Notes: generated by a model from the sequence alone, not told the origin. Counted from the first letter of the stretch, positions 8,444 through 16,668 are shown. The stretch: DNA of 20,792 bases from Clostridia bacterium (GCA_009930155.1 RZYX01000031.1:1-20792), one strand, 5' to 3'. A program made the numbers and translations.

Positions 8444-10642
8444 GTGGGATTTCAGGAATTGACAATAAAAAAGGAATATAGGTCTTTGTTAGACAATATA
8501 GTTAAGGATTTCTATATTCCTTTGTTAAGTCAAGCTGTCGAATACAAAAGAGCTGTTGGCTTCTTTTCTTCCTCGGTTCTTGCCGAAATATCAAAAGGTA
8601 TTTCAGGATTAGTGAAAAATGGAGGTAAGATAAAACTTGTTGCATCTCCTTTCTTATCGGAAGATGACATCAAGGCCATAAGAGCTGGATATACAAAACG
8701 CAATGAGATAATCAAAAATGCTGTCATCAGAGAATTGCGGGAACCACAAGACGAGTTCGAATCTGCCCGCTTGAATCTGCTTGCAAATCTAATTGCGGAT
8801 GACATTCTTGACATCAAAATTGCATTCACGGAGAGTAATTCGGAGTTTGGTATGTACCACGAAAAAATGGGAATTATTGAAGACCCAGAAGGTAACGAAG
8901 TCGTTTTTTCTGGTTCGATGAATGAGTCTGCTACAGCACTCAAACTAAATTATGAAACGATTGATGTGTTTTGTTCTTGGATAGATGATCCGGATAGGAT
9001 TTCGGTCAAGGAGAATGCGTTTTCTGCTATTTGGAATAACACAGAGCCAAATGTCACAATAATTGATTTTCCTGAGCTTAGTGACGAGATTGTAAGGAAA
9101 TATAAGCGAAGCAAGCCCAATTTTGATATTGATGAAGAAGATACAGGAACAAATTCTATGCCGCTAAAACAAAATGCCTCTATAAATGGTACTCATTTAC
9201 CTGCCTTCCCAAACGGTTTTTCATTGCATCAATATCAAAAAGAAGCGATAGACAATTGGGAGGCAAATGGATACCGTGGAATTTTTGATATGGCAACTGG
9301 AACGGGTAAAACCTACACTGGATTAGGAGCGATAGTACGCATAGCATCCTTTCTGAACAACAGATTTGCGACAATTATTGTGTGCCCGTATCAACATCTC
9401 GTAGAACAATGGGTTGAGGACATTGAAAAATTCAATATTTGCCCAATCATTGGCTATAGCGCTTCTTCGCAGAAAGATTGGAAGAAACGACTTGAAACTG
9501 CAGTTCGAGATCAGAAACTAAGTGTAAGAGGGAAAGAATTTTTCTGCTTTATTTGCACCAATGCAACTTTCGGTTCAGCTTTTGTGCAGGAACAAATAGC
9601 AAAAATCAGAGGAAACAAAGTTCTTGTGGTAGATGAGGCACATAATTTTGGTGCACCATATTTAAGCAAATTATTGTATGACTTTTACGATTATAGACTT
9701 GCACTTTCTGCAACATTGGATCGACATAATGACGAGGAAGGCACAGAAGTTTTATATAGATTTTTTGGCGAAAAGTGTATAGAGTATTCACTTGAAAGAG
9801 CTATCAAAGAGAAAAAGCTCACCCCATACAAATACTATCCAATAGTCATTACACTAAGCGAAGAAGAACTTGCTGCATATGACCAGTTAAGCTATGAAAT
9901 TGGGAAATGTGTTATAAAAGGGAAAAATGGCAGAATTAAACTTTCGGAAAAAGGGAAAAAGCTTGCACTCAAACGAGCCAGAATTGTAGCGGGAGCACGA
10001 GCAAAACTTGACGCCTTGAAAGAACAGATATATCCCTATGTAGACCAAAAGCATATCTTGGTTTATTGCGGTGCTACAAAAGGGCTGGAGGAGAACCAAG
10101 ATTACACAACAACGGATGAGGTTGACTTAAGGCAAATCGATGAGGTTACATCATTACTGGGAAACGAGCTAAATATGCAAGTATCTCAGTTTACTTCCAA
10201 AGAGGATATTGAAGAAAGAGCAACGCTCAAGGCGGAGTTTGCAAAGGGTGAAACACTTCAAGCGCTGATTGCAATAAAATGCTTGGACGAGGGCGTGAAT
10301 ATTCCACAAATCAAAACTGCATTTATTTTGGCAAGCACAACAAACCCAAAGGAGTATATTCAACGAAGAGGTAGAGTGTTGAGATTGGCTGAGGGAAAAG
10401 AGTATGCGGAGATTTTTGATTTTATAACTGTACCTTATCCGCTATCGTCTGTTAGTGCCTTGACTGAGCAGCAGTTAAAGAGAAATATAGGCTTGGTCAG
10501 AAATGAATTATCAAGAGCAGAGGAATTTGCCAGGATTGCCTTGAATATGGCAGAATCAGAACAAACTTTGGATGAGCTGCGAGAGGCTTACAACATAAAT
10601 GATACATTAATTTCTTTTGAGGAGGATATTCCAAATGAGTGA
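8444..10642 (+). CDS. PLD-nuclease-like domain fused to SF2 helicase
   Basis: This 732-residue protein starts at GTG 8444, with AAGGTGGTG placed 5 bases ahead. The first 200 residues form a phospholipase-D-like domain with one HxK motif (H139, K141) and the companion G157-S-x-N160, as in PLD nucleases linked to type III-like restriction helicases. The helicase core follows: Walker A TGTGKT at 285-290, DEAH at 397-400, SAT in LALSATLDRH, LVYCGA, CLDEGVNIP and the arginine finger region QRRGRVLR from 640. A single HKD copy implies dimerisation for any cleavage, as in other one-motif PLD nucleases. With the sulfur-modification genes beside it, this is the best candidate for the restriction or exclusion nuclease. 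Its end overlaps the next gene by 8 bases. Domain assignment is firm; activity is inferred. Confidence 0.88.
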   Translation: MGFQELTIKKEYRSLLDNIVKDFYIPLLSQAVEYKRAVGFFSSSVLAEISKGISGLVKNGGKIKLVASPFLSEDDIKAIRAGYTKRNEIIKNAVIRELREPQDEFESARLNLLANLIADDILDIKIAFTESNSEFGMYHEKMGIIEDPEGNEVVFSGSMNESATALKLNYETIDVFCSWIDDPDRISVKENAFSAIWNNTEPNVTIIDFPELSDEIVRKYKRSKPNFDIDEEDTGTNSMPLKQNASINGTHLPAFPNGFSLHQYQKEAIDNWEANGYRGIFDMATGTGKTYTGLGAIVRIASFLNNRFATIIVCPYQHLVEQWVEDIEKFNICPIIGYSASSQKDWKKRLETAVRDQKLSVRGKEFFCFICTNATFGSAFVQEQIAKIRGNKVLVVDEAHNFGAPYLSKLLYDFYDYRLALSATLDRHNDEEGTEVLYRFFGEKCIEYSLERAIKEKKLTPYKYYPIVITLSEEELAAYDQLSYEIGKCVIKGKNGRIKLSEKGKKLALKRARIVAGARAKLDALKEQIYPYVDQKHILVYCGATKGLEENQDYTTTDEVDLRQIDEVTSLLGNELNMQVSQFTSKEDIEERATLKAEFAKGETLQALIAIKCLDEGVNIPQIKTAFILASTTNPKEYIQRRGRVLRLAEGKEYAEIFDFITVPYPLSSVSALTEQQLKRNIGLVRNELSRAEEFARIALNMAESEQTLDELREAYNINDTLISFEEDIPNE

Positions 10643-10811
10643 TAAGGTTTCTGGAGGAGAAGCTATTCAGATCGATGAAAAAAAGGCTCAACTGATGCTT
10701 CAAAAAATCATTATTAAAGAGAAAACGAATTTCAAAACTAAGCAGTTCAATGATGCAGAAATGATTAAGAAGATCAAGAAGATGATTGAGGAGGAAGTAG
10801 AATGCTATTAA
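10635..10811 (+). CDS. Small helical protein, unrecognised (58 aa)
   Basis: This short gene starts at ATG 10635, with GAGGAGG ending about 9 bases before it. It overlaps the helicase gene by 8 bases and dndD by 10. The product has 58 residues, is rich in lysine and glutamate, and is probably mostly helical (ending MIKKIKKMIEEEVECY). The tight overlaps on both sides and a good ribosome site argue that it is translated, coupled to its neighbours. It resembles no family I know. It is too short for canonical DndE and may be a small subunit or adaptor bridging the helicase and DndD. Confidence 0.6.
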   Translation: MSDKVSGGEAIQIDEKKAQLMLQKIIIKEKTNFKTKQFNDAEMIKKIKKMIEEEVECY

Positions 10812-12796
10812 CTTCACTAAAGCTCAAGGATTTCAGACAGTTTAAGGGTGAGCAGACTATTTCTTTCTCCAAAGACCCGGTAAAAAATGTGACGGTTATT
10901 ATGGGCGAAAACGGTTCGGGAAAAACTACATTATCTCAAGCCTTTACTTGGTGTCTATACGGGGATACTGACTTTGATGACCCGATTATGCTGTGCAAAG
11001 CAACATCCCAAGAGATGCTTCCAAACAGTGAGCAAAGCGTAAGGGTTGAGCTTGCTTTAACTCATAATGGAATGGATTATTTATGTATAAGAGAACAGCG
11101 CTATTCAAAAGATTCATCTGGTAATTTGCGGCGTCCTAATCAGACTGTTTTTAAGATTGCATACAAAAACTCTGATGGGCAGAGGGAATATGTAAAAGAT
11201 CTTGAGACGGAATTAAGGATGAAAGAAATTCTCCCCAAAGAACTTTCTAAATATTTCTTCTTTGATGGCGAACGAATTGGGAATATGAGCAAAGAAATAA
11301 AAAAAGGAAAGAGCCAAGAGTTTGCGCAAGCGGTGCGAGGTCTTCTTGGATTGAGCGCATTTCAAGCTGCGCTTAATCACTTAAACGGAAGATACCCTAA
11401 ATTGTCTGTGGTTCGTTCTTATAATGAGAGCTATGATTCTCGTAGCGATAGTAAGATTGCTCAATATACAAGGGAAATCGATGAATACGATGAGAAAATA
11501 GAAAAAGCAGAGAACAGACTTGCTGCTATCGAAAATGAAAAGTCTATTTCTGATGAGAAGAAAACAACGCTGGAAGAGAGAATAAGACAAAACGAAGCAA
11601 GTGAATTGCTTGCGAAGCAAAGAGATGAATTGAAGACGAAAATTGAAAGCTTGAAAAAGAATAAAGCGTCAAGCGAAGATTCCTTATTAAGACTATTTTC
11701 GACCGGTGTACATTCATACTTTGCAAAGAAGTTGATGAAGGATACTTTACAAGAGTTGGCAAATTCAGATAAACTCGACAAAGGTATACCTGATATACAC
11801 GCAAGGACAATTGAATTCTTAATACAAAGGAAAAAGTGCATCTGCGGCGCAGATATTTCTATAGGAAACGATGCATATAAGCATCTGAACGACCTGTTAG
11901 AGTTTATTCCGCCACAATCAATAGGCACAATAATAGGTCAATTCGTCAAGGAGTGTGAATTACGAACAAGAGGAACAGACACAATATTTGATGAGCTTTC
12001 AACTAAATATGGTTTTATCAGAGAATTTGAAGATAATAAGAATGATATGCTAACTCAAATAAACACAATCAGCTCAAAGCTTGAAGGTATGGAAAGTGTT
12101 GGAGAGCTTCAAGTAGAATTAAACAAGTATGTGCGTGCTTTAAGAGAATTGGCTTCAGAGGAAAATCAACTATCAAGACAATTGGGCTCGTGGGAAACCG
12201 AGAAAAATCGTCGTATAACTGAAAGAAACGAGTTAACCCTCAAAGATGAAAGCAACCGGAAGATAGAAATATACAAAGCGTATGCGCAGTATATGTATGA
12301 CACTCTTTCTTCTTTGTATTCGCAAAAAGAAATGGAAACTCGTGAAGAGCTTGAATCAGTTGTAAATGAGATCTTTAAGAGTATATACAATGGCGGATTT
12401 TCGCTCAAAATTGATGAAAAGTACAATATTCAGATTGTTGTTAATGACTATGCGGGTTTCAACGAAGACATTGAAACTTCTACCGCACAAAGCATTTCGG
12501 TTATATTTGCGTTTATCGCAGGCGTAATAAAGATGGCTCGAAAGAGTGGCAATTCAGAAAACGGGATGCTTGTTTCAGAACCGTACCCTCTGGTGATGGA
12601 TGCTCCTTTGTCAGCTTTTGATAAAGCTCGAATCAAAACCGTTTGTGATGCTTTACCAGAAGTCGCCGAACAGGTCATCATTTTCATCAAGGATACCGAT
12701 GGTGAAATTGCCGAAAATTATATGGGCGAAAAGGTTGGACAAAGATATAGATTTGAGAAGAAAAATGAATTTGAAACTTATTTGTCGGAGAGGTGA
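10802..12796 (+). CDS. dndD: DndD, SMC/Rad50-like ATPase of DNA phosphorothioation
   Basis: DndD is the ABC-type, SMC-like ATPase that is thought to open or nick DNA so that sulfur can be inserted in the backbone. The 664-residue protein starts at ATG 10802 inside the end of the small gene, so translation is probably coupled. Features are Walker A GENGSGKTT at 35-43, the DndD hallmark YFFFDGE at 151-157, a long charged coiled-coil region at about 215-290 and again at 405-520, a CICG zinc-hook-like pair (C346, C348) at the expected middle, and a C-terminal Walker B LVMDAP at 597-602 followed by LSAFD. Length matches the family. The FFFDGE motif with the mid-protein cysteines makes the assignment strong. 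Confidence 0.88.
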   Translation: MLLTSLKLKDFRQFKGEQTISFSKDPVKNVTVIMGENGSGKTTLSQAFTWCLYGDTDFDDPIMLCKATSQEMLPNSEQSVRVELALTHNGMDYLCIREQRYSKDSSGNLRRPNQTVFKIAYKNSDGQREYVKDLETELRMKEILPKELSKYFFFDGERIGNMSKEIKKGKSQEFAQAVRGLLGLSAFQAALNHLNGRYPKLSVVRSYNESYDSRSDSKIAQYTREIDEYDEKIEKAENRLAAIENEKSISDEKKTTLEERIRQNEASELLAKQRDELKTKIESLKKNKASSEDSLLRLFSTGVHSYFAKKLMKDTLQELANSDKLDKGIPDIHARTIEFLIQRKKCICGADISIGNDAYKHLNDLLEFIPPQSIGTIIGQFVKECELRTRGTDTIFDELSTKYGFIREFEDNKNDMLTQINTISSKLEGMESVGELQVELNKYVRALRELASEENQLSRQLGSWETEKNRRITERNELTLKDESNRKIEIYKAYAQYMYDTLSSLYSQKEMETREELESVVNEIFKSIYNGGFSLKIDEKYNIQIVVNDYAGFNEDIETSTAQSISVIFAFIAGVIKMARKSGNSENGMLVSEPYPLVMDAPLSAFDKARIKTVCDALPEVAEQVIIFIKDTDGEIAENYMGEKVGQRYRFEKKNEFETYLSER

Positions 12797-12801
12797 AGAA
12801 A

Positions 12802-13326
12802 ATGTTTGATAAGGAATACTCGTTTAGAGGAAAGCATTGTGAATATGTGATTAAGCTAACCGCTGAATTTGATACACAAAAACATAAGTTGTTTCCAACA
12901 AATTATGATGTGTATGCTGTGGCTCCGATCATTGGATTTCTGTATGGAAGAAAAGCAGAACTGGATAAAACCGGTGACAGCACTAAAATATTTCCAGACA
13001 AGCTAATGAAAGAAAATACAAATCTTTTGTTTAACTATCGCCTCATCCTTTTGTTAGACAAGGCAAATGAATCTGACTTTGAAAAGCGGATCGACAAAGC
13101 TTTTCGGCAGTATGGAAGTGATAAAGCTGCAAATGACGAGGCGTTGTATGAAGAGTATGTTCGTGGTGGAGTAGAGGTACTTTATGAAAAGCTAATTGTT
13201 TCTGCCAATTCGCCAGAAGACTATTTCGCAAATCTGTATGACTTTATGGATGAATTCGATGAAAGATACAATAAGGCGGTTTCTTCTGAAAGTATCATCG
13301 ATCTTTGCCAATTAGCAAGAAGTTAA
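12802..13326 (+). CDS. Unrecognised protein in the dndE position
   Basis: This is a 174-residue soluble protein. ATG 12802 is used rather than GTG 12793 because GGAGAGG precedes it by 8 bases; the gap after dndD is then 5 bases. Canonical DndE is shorter (around 110-130 residues) and has a basic, leucine-rich pattern that I do not see here. The central segment (VAPIIGFLYGRKAELD, then several acidic helices and an aromatic C-terminus YFANLYDFMDEF) looks like an all-helical fold. By position, directly after DndD, it probably fills the DndE or a DndE-like accessory role. This is inference from context only. Confidence 0.72.
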   Translation: MFDKEYSFRGKHCEYVIKLTAEFDTQKHKLFPTNYDVYAVAPIIGFLYGRKAELDKTGDSTKIFPDKLMKENTNLLFNYRLILLLDKANESDFEKRIDKAFRQYGSDKAANDEALYEEYVRGGVEVLYEKLIVSANSPEDYFANLYDFMDEFDERYNKAVSSESIIDLCQLARS

Positions 13327-13340
13327 GGAGATAATAACCC

Positions 13341-14429
13341 GTGTTTGAAAAGTTAATAGAATCAATCTTTGACAAATATCAAAAACACGGTTTCGTTACT
13401 GAAGATAGCATTTTACAGGAAATGCAAGAAAACAACATTTCTCTTTTCGATATTGATAGAATATTAGATTTACTATTGGCGAAAGGAGTGATAGTTCGGG
13501 ATGCCTTTGGTTCTGAAACCACAAATAGCGAAAACGCTGATGATGACTATGACAGAAGTCAAACTGACTATGAAAATGTGTTTCAAGACATTCTCAATCT
13601 CGATGGCGAACTTGAGACCTTGATTAACAGTGTCCGCAATATCCAACCACCACAGCATAGAGAATGGGTGACTTTGTTGCCACAAGCTCAAGCCGGTAAT
13701 ACTTTTGCAAGAAATCGAATTTTCGAAATGTATATGAGAAGTGTACTCCGATTGGCTCTTCAATTTTCAAATAGATATGATCAACCTATTGCAGATACTA
13801 TCCAAAATGGATTTATCGGTCTTTATGTTGCCATTGATAAGTTTGAGTATGGAAAGCAAGATAATTTCCCCCAATACTATCCTTTGTGGGTGATACAACA
13901 TATTCGTCGTGAAGCAGAGGTGGTAAATCCTACCGTATACTATCCGGTACATATGAAAGATAAACTGTTTTCTTGTTGGGATGCTGTTAATACTCACCAA
14001 TGTGAAATGTGTGGGACGAAAAACATATGCCCTAATTTATTATGCAAGATTGAGGAAATTGTTTCTTGTACTGAGGACGAAGCTATTGCAATTCGATCCT
14101 CTTTGGAACCTTATGATAGCCTTAACGACTTGATCGAGCAAGATAAACTTGAACGAAAGTACGAAATAATAAGCGAAGAAGAAGTTTACGATGTGGTTGT
14201 TATAAATGAAATGGCAAAACAAATTAGAAACTGTCTCAAAACATTGACATCACGAGAAGAAGAAATACTGATGTTGCGTTATGGCTTTAATGATGGAATT
14301 GAGCACACACTTGAAGATGTCGGGCAAAAGTATAATGTTACTCGTGAAAGGATTCGTCAGATTGAAGCAAAAGCAATACGCAAATTGCGTCATTCAAAAC
14401 GCAGAGAATTATTGAAGGACTATCTGTAA
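13341..14429 (+). CDS. RpoD-like sigma-70 factor with a cysteine cluster
   Basis: This is a 362-residue RNA polymerase sigma factor. It starts at GTG 13341 with AAGGAG ten bases upstream. The first 55 residues match sigma region 1.1 (FVTEDSILQEM...IDRILDLLLAKGVIV). Region 2 spans about 112-200: AIDKFEYGKQDNFPQYYPLWVIQHIRR compares with the RpoD core-binding and -10 segment, though the usual WWIRQAI is changed. PVHM at 202-205 marks the start of region 3. Region 3 is then replaced by C-x2-C-x5-C-x4-C (C221, C224, C230, C235), which could bind zinc or an Fe-S cluster. Region 4 (about 298-362) is close to RpoD, with TRERIRQIEAKAIRKLR, so it should read a TTGACA-like -35. It lies 14 bases after the DndE-position gene. 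A sigma factor inside a phosphorothioation operon is unusual. Candidate targets are the operon itself and the two genes downstream. Confidence 0.85.
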   Translation: MFEKLIESIFDKYQKHGFVTEDSILQEMQENNISLFDIDRILDLLLAKGVIVRDAFGSETTNSENADDDYDRSQTDYENVFQDILNLDGELETLINSVRNIQPPQHREWVTLLPQAQAGNTFARNRIFEMYMRSVLRLALQFSNRYDQPIADTIQNGFIGLYVAIDKFEYGKQDNFPQYYPLWVIQHIRREAEVVNPTVYYPVHMKDKLFSCWDAVNTHQCEMCGTKNICPNLLCKIEEIVSCTEDEAIAIRSSLEPYDSLNDLIEQDKLERKYEIISEEEVYDVVVINEMAKQIRNCLKTLTSREEEILMLRYGFNDGIEHTLEDVGQKYNVTRERIRQIEAKAIRKLRHSKRRELLKDYL

Positions 14430-14436
14430 AAAATGG

Positions 14437-14463
14437 TTCAATCATTTGAAATAATGAGTTGAA
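14437..14463. promoter_or_regulatory. Inverted repeat between sigma gene and downstream pair
   Basis: TTCAATCATT and AATGAGTTGAA form an imperfect inverted repeat (one extra base on the right) around a TGAAAT centre, in the only gap over 20 bases inside the operon. There is no T-run after it, so it is not a plain terminator. It may be an operator or an RNA hairpin that sets the level of the last two genes. Confidence 0.4.
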
Positions 14464-14485
14464 TCAAATAGGAGCGGAGGTACAT

Positions 14486-15073
14486 ATGAAGAAACTAATT
14501 ATTGTATGCGAGGAAAAGTGTCGTGTTTTCGGCGATTACCTTTCTCAACTTATAAGTCTTGAAGATGATACCGAGGGAAGCACTGTTGGTACAAAGGACG
14601 GTGAAGTGGCTGCACAAGTGTGGCTTGAAAAGGATTACCTTGCTAATGCTGCCCACATATCCTCTGACCAATATATCTTGTTTATTGGTCACGACAAGCT
14701 AATCAAGGAGAAAAGCACTCATATGAAGGTGATGTTTTCTCAATTTGGAATGAAGTATGGATGGCTCGGTAAGCAAGCCGTATTGTGTGTTGAAAAGGTA
14801 GTATCAGCTGATGCATACAGCGACTTCATTTCTCTTGCAAAAAGCTATCAATCCGACATCGATACGCTAATTGAAAAGAAATCCATCGCAAAAGCGCTTC
14901 CTGAGAAAGCTCTGATCCCGGCAATGGCGGCGATGGCAGTAATGGTTCCGGTTGCTGAAGCTACTCTTGCAGTAAAGCAACTGACTTTGAACAGCAAGAT
15001 TAGAGAACAACAGTATAGTTGCGAAGTGACAAGGTTCTACCTCGACTCACTCAGCACTTTTTTGGGTATATAA
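14486..15073 (+). CDS. Unrecognised protein with C-terminal hydrophobic segment
   Basis: The protein has 195 residues. ATG 14486 follows a very strong site, GGAGCGGAGG; the longer TTG start at 14459 would lie within the inverted repeat and is rejected. The N-terminus (KKLIIVCEEKC, then YILFIGHDKLI) alternates strands and helices, like a small Rossmann- or TIR-like alpha/beta fold, but no NAD or catalytic motif is identifiable. Residues 142-163 are alanine- and methionine-rich and hydrophobic, and could sit in a membrane or pack against its partner. It is 19 bases from the next gene, with which it forms a pair. Function unknown; a sensor or regulator for the membrane protein downstream is a guess. 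Confidence 0.72.
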   Translation: MKKLIIVCEEKCRVFGDYLSQLISLEDDTEGSTVGTKDGEVAAQVWLEKDYLANAAHISSDQYILFIGHDKLIKEKSTHMKVMFSQFGMKYGWLGKQAVLCVEKVVSADAYSDFISLAKSYQSDIDTLIEKKSIAKALPEKALIPAMAAMAVMVPVAEATLAVKQLTLNSKIREQQYSCEVTRFYLDSLSTFLGI

Positions 15074-15092
15074 CCTATATTGGAGCAAATAG

Positions 15093-16613
15093 ATGAGTAT
15101 GAATGATTTCCAAGAAGGATATGAATTCTTTCAAAAGACTGCAACTGCATTTGCCGGAGCCAGTGCCGGCGGGACTTATGTTGCTTCTATAAACGACGAA
15201 ATAGATAAAATGATGAAAGACTTCCAATCTCTGGAGGGATTTCACACTCCGTCAAAAATGCTGAAAGGCGATGTTGCGGAGTTTTGGCATTCAGGCACTT
15301 TTAATATTGATGCAGCGCTTAAAGACTCCGCAAGCCGAGCAGCAGTTGACCGTAGTCACGACTTCGCTTCGACAGATATTTCGTCCAATTTTGGTGATAG
15401 ATATGGCTTGAAATTTTACAGTGATGCTCAGTCAAGTGCAAAGGCACAGGCAACAAGTATATTTCAGCGTTTTAAGGACTATCAATCAAAGGGCGGCTCA
15501 GATAGTCTTGAAGTGTTTCTCAAAAATCGTGGTTTCACAAACACGGATACGATTTTAAACGATCCGATATATTCTGGTCAGATTAGGGTTATTCCTCGTG
15601 ACCAACTCGAAGATGCAACAAAATGGCTTGAACGAATGATAAAAACAGAGGGCAACAGGCGACCAGAACAGGTATATCGTTATCAGGAAACTCTCGATTT
15701 TCTTTCTGACCGTCTTAAAGACAGTAAAGGTGCGGAATCAATTCCTCTATCAAAAGACGAAGCTGAAAAGCTGGCTGTCCTTGCTAAAGAAGGAAAGATT
15801 GATGCAAACGAACTCGGTCTTACCCCTGAGCAGTTGATGAAATTCGAATATGTAATGCAGCAAGCATTCAAAGCAGGACTTACAGCTGCCACTATCTCTT
15901 TGATGCTAAAAGTAGCTCCGGAAGTATATAAAGCCGTTGAAATTCTTATAAGAGATGGACGAATAGATGGCGCACAATTCAAAAAGATTGGATTTGCAGC
16001 CGTGTCTGGTGGTGCTGAAGGATTTATTAGGGGAAGTATATCCGCAGCCATTACTGTTTGTTGTAAAACTGGTCTGTTGGGAGAGGCTTTGAAATCCGTT
16101 GATCCAACGATTGTAGGTACCGTAACAGTCCTCACAATGAATGTGCTAAAGAATGCATTTGCTGTCGCAACCGGGAATAAACAAAAGAATCAGCTTGCAG
16201 GAGAATTAGTTCGTGATATGTATATTTCTGCTTGCTCTCTTGTAGGCGGCGGAGTTGGTCAAGCACTTGTTGAAGTACCTGTTCTTGGCTATATGCTGGG
16301 CAGCTTTGTAGGTTCAGTAATTGGTTCCTTCACTTATAACATTGGTTATAAGACTGCCATTTCATTCTGCATTGATTCAGGATTTACTATGTTCGGTCTT
16401 GTACAGCAAGATTATGTGCTGCCCGATGAAATTATTAAAGAAATTGGCATTTCAACATTCGACTATGATACATTTGATGTTGCTGGTTTTGAACCGGATA
16501 CATTTGAATTTGACACCTTTGCCATTGATTCCTTTGAGCCTGAGTCGATAGGTGTATCTTTCCTTCGTAGAGGTGTTATCGGAATCAACCGCATTGGCTA
16601 TGAGCAAGGATAA
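15093..16613 (+). CDS. Unrecognised glycine-rich membrane-type protein with acidic tail
   Basis: The protein has 506 residues and starts at an ATG with TGGAG seven bases upstream. The first 240 residues are soluble and charged, with no signal peptide. From about 260 to 425 come several hydrophobic, glycine- and alanine-rich stretches. The longest, at 380-420, has spaced glycines (GGGVGQALVEV, then GYMLGSFVGSVIGSF) like glycine zippers found in membrane-inserting proteins. Residues 455-485 form an acidic, phenylalanine-spaced tail with repeats of the DTF type (YDTF, PDTF, FDTF). I recognise no family. As the last gene of the operon, ending before a terminator, it may be a membrane effector or a scaffold. 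Toxicity or pore formation is speculation from the glycine-zipper look. Confidence 0.74.
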   Translation: MSMNDFQEGYEFFQKTATAFAGASAGGTYVASINDEIDKMMKDFQSLEGFHTPSKMLKGDVAEFWHSGTFNIDAALKDSASRAAVDRSHDFASTDISSNFGDRYGLKFYSDAQSSAKAQATSIFQRFKDYQSKGGSDSLEVFLKNRGFTNTDTILNDPIYSGQIRVIPRDQLEDATKWLERMIKTEGNRRPEQVYRYQETLDFLSDRLKDSKGAESIPLSKDEAEKLAVLAKEGKIDANELGLTPEQLMKFEYVMQQAFKAGLTAATISLMLKVAPEVYKAVEILIRDGRIDGAQFKKIGFAAVSGGAEGFIRGSISAAITVCCKTGLLGEALKSVDPTIVGTVTVLTMNVLKNAFAVATGNKQKNQLAGELVRDMYISACSLVGGGVGQALVEVPVLGYMLGSFVGSVIGSFTYNIGYKTAISFCIDSGFTMFGLVQQDYVLPDEIIKEIGISTFDYDTFDVAGFEPDTFEFDTFAIDSFEPESIGVSFLRRGVIGINRIGYEQG

Positions 16614-16631
16614 AACAAGTATTTATAACAA

Positions 16632-16668
16632 AAGAACCGCCATTCAAACGAATGACGGTTCTTTCCTT
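16632..16668. terminator. Bidirectional hairpin terminator after the operon
   Basis: AAGAACCGCCATTC (16632-16645) pairs with GAATGACGGTTCTT (16650-16663) around an AAAC loop and is followed by TTTCCTTAT. On the plus strand there is one A/C mismatch in 14 pairs. Read on the minus strand it becomes a U-G wobble and the hairpin runs into TTTTGTTAT, so it works in both directions. Confidence 0.75.

Noticed and set aside
12802..13326. Canonical DndE
   Set aside because: Too long, and the family pattern is not visible; only the position suggests the role, so no symbol is given.
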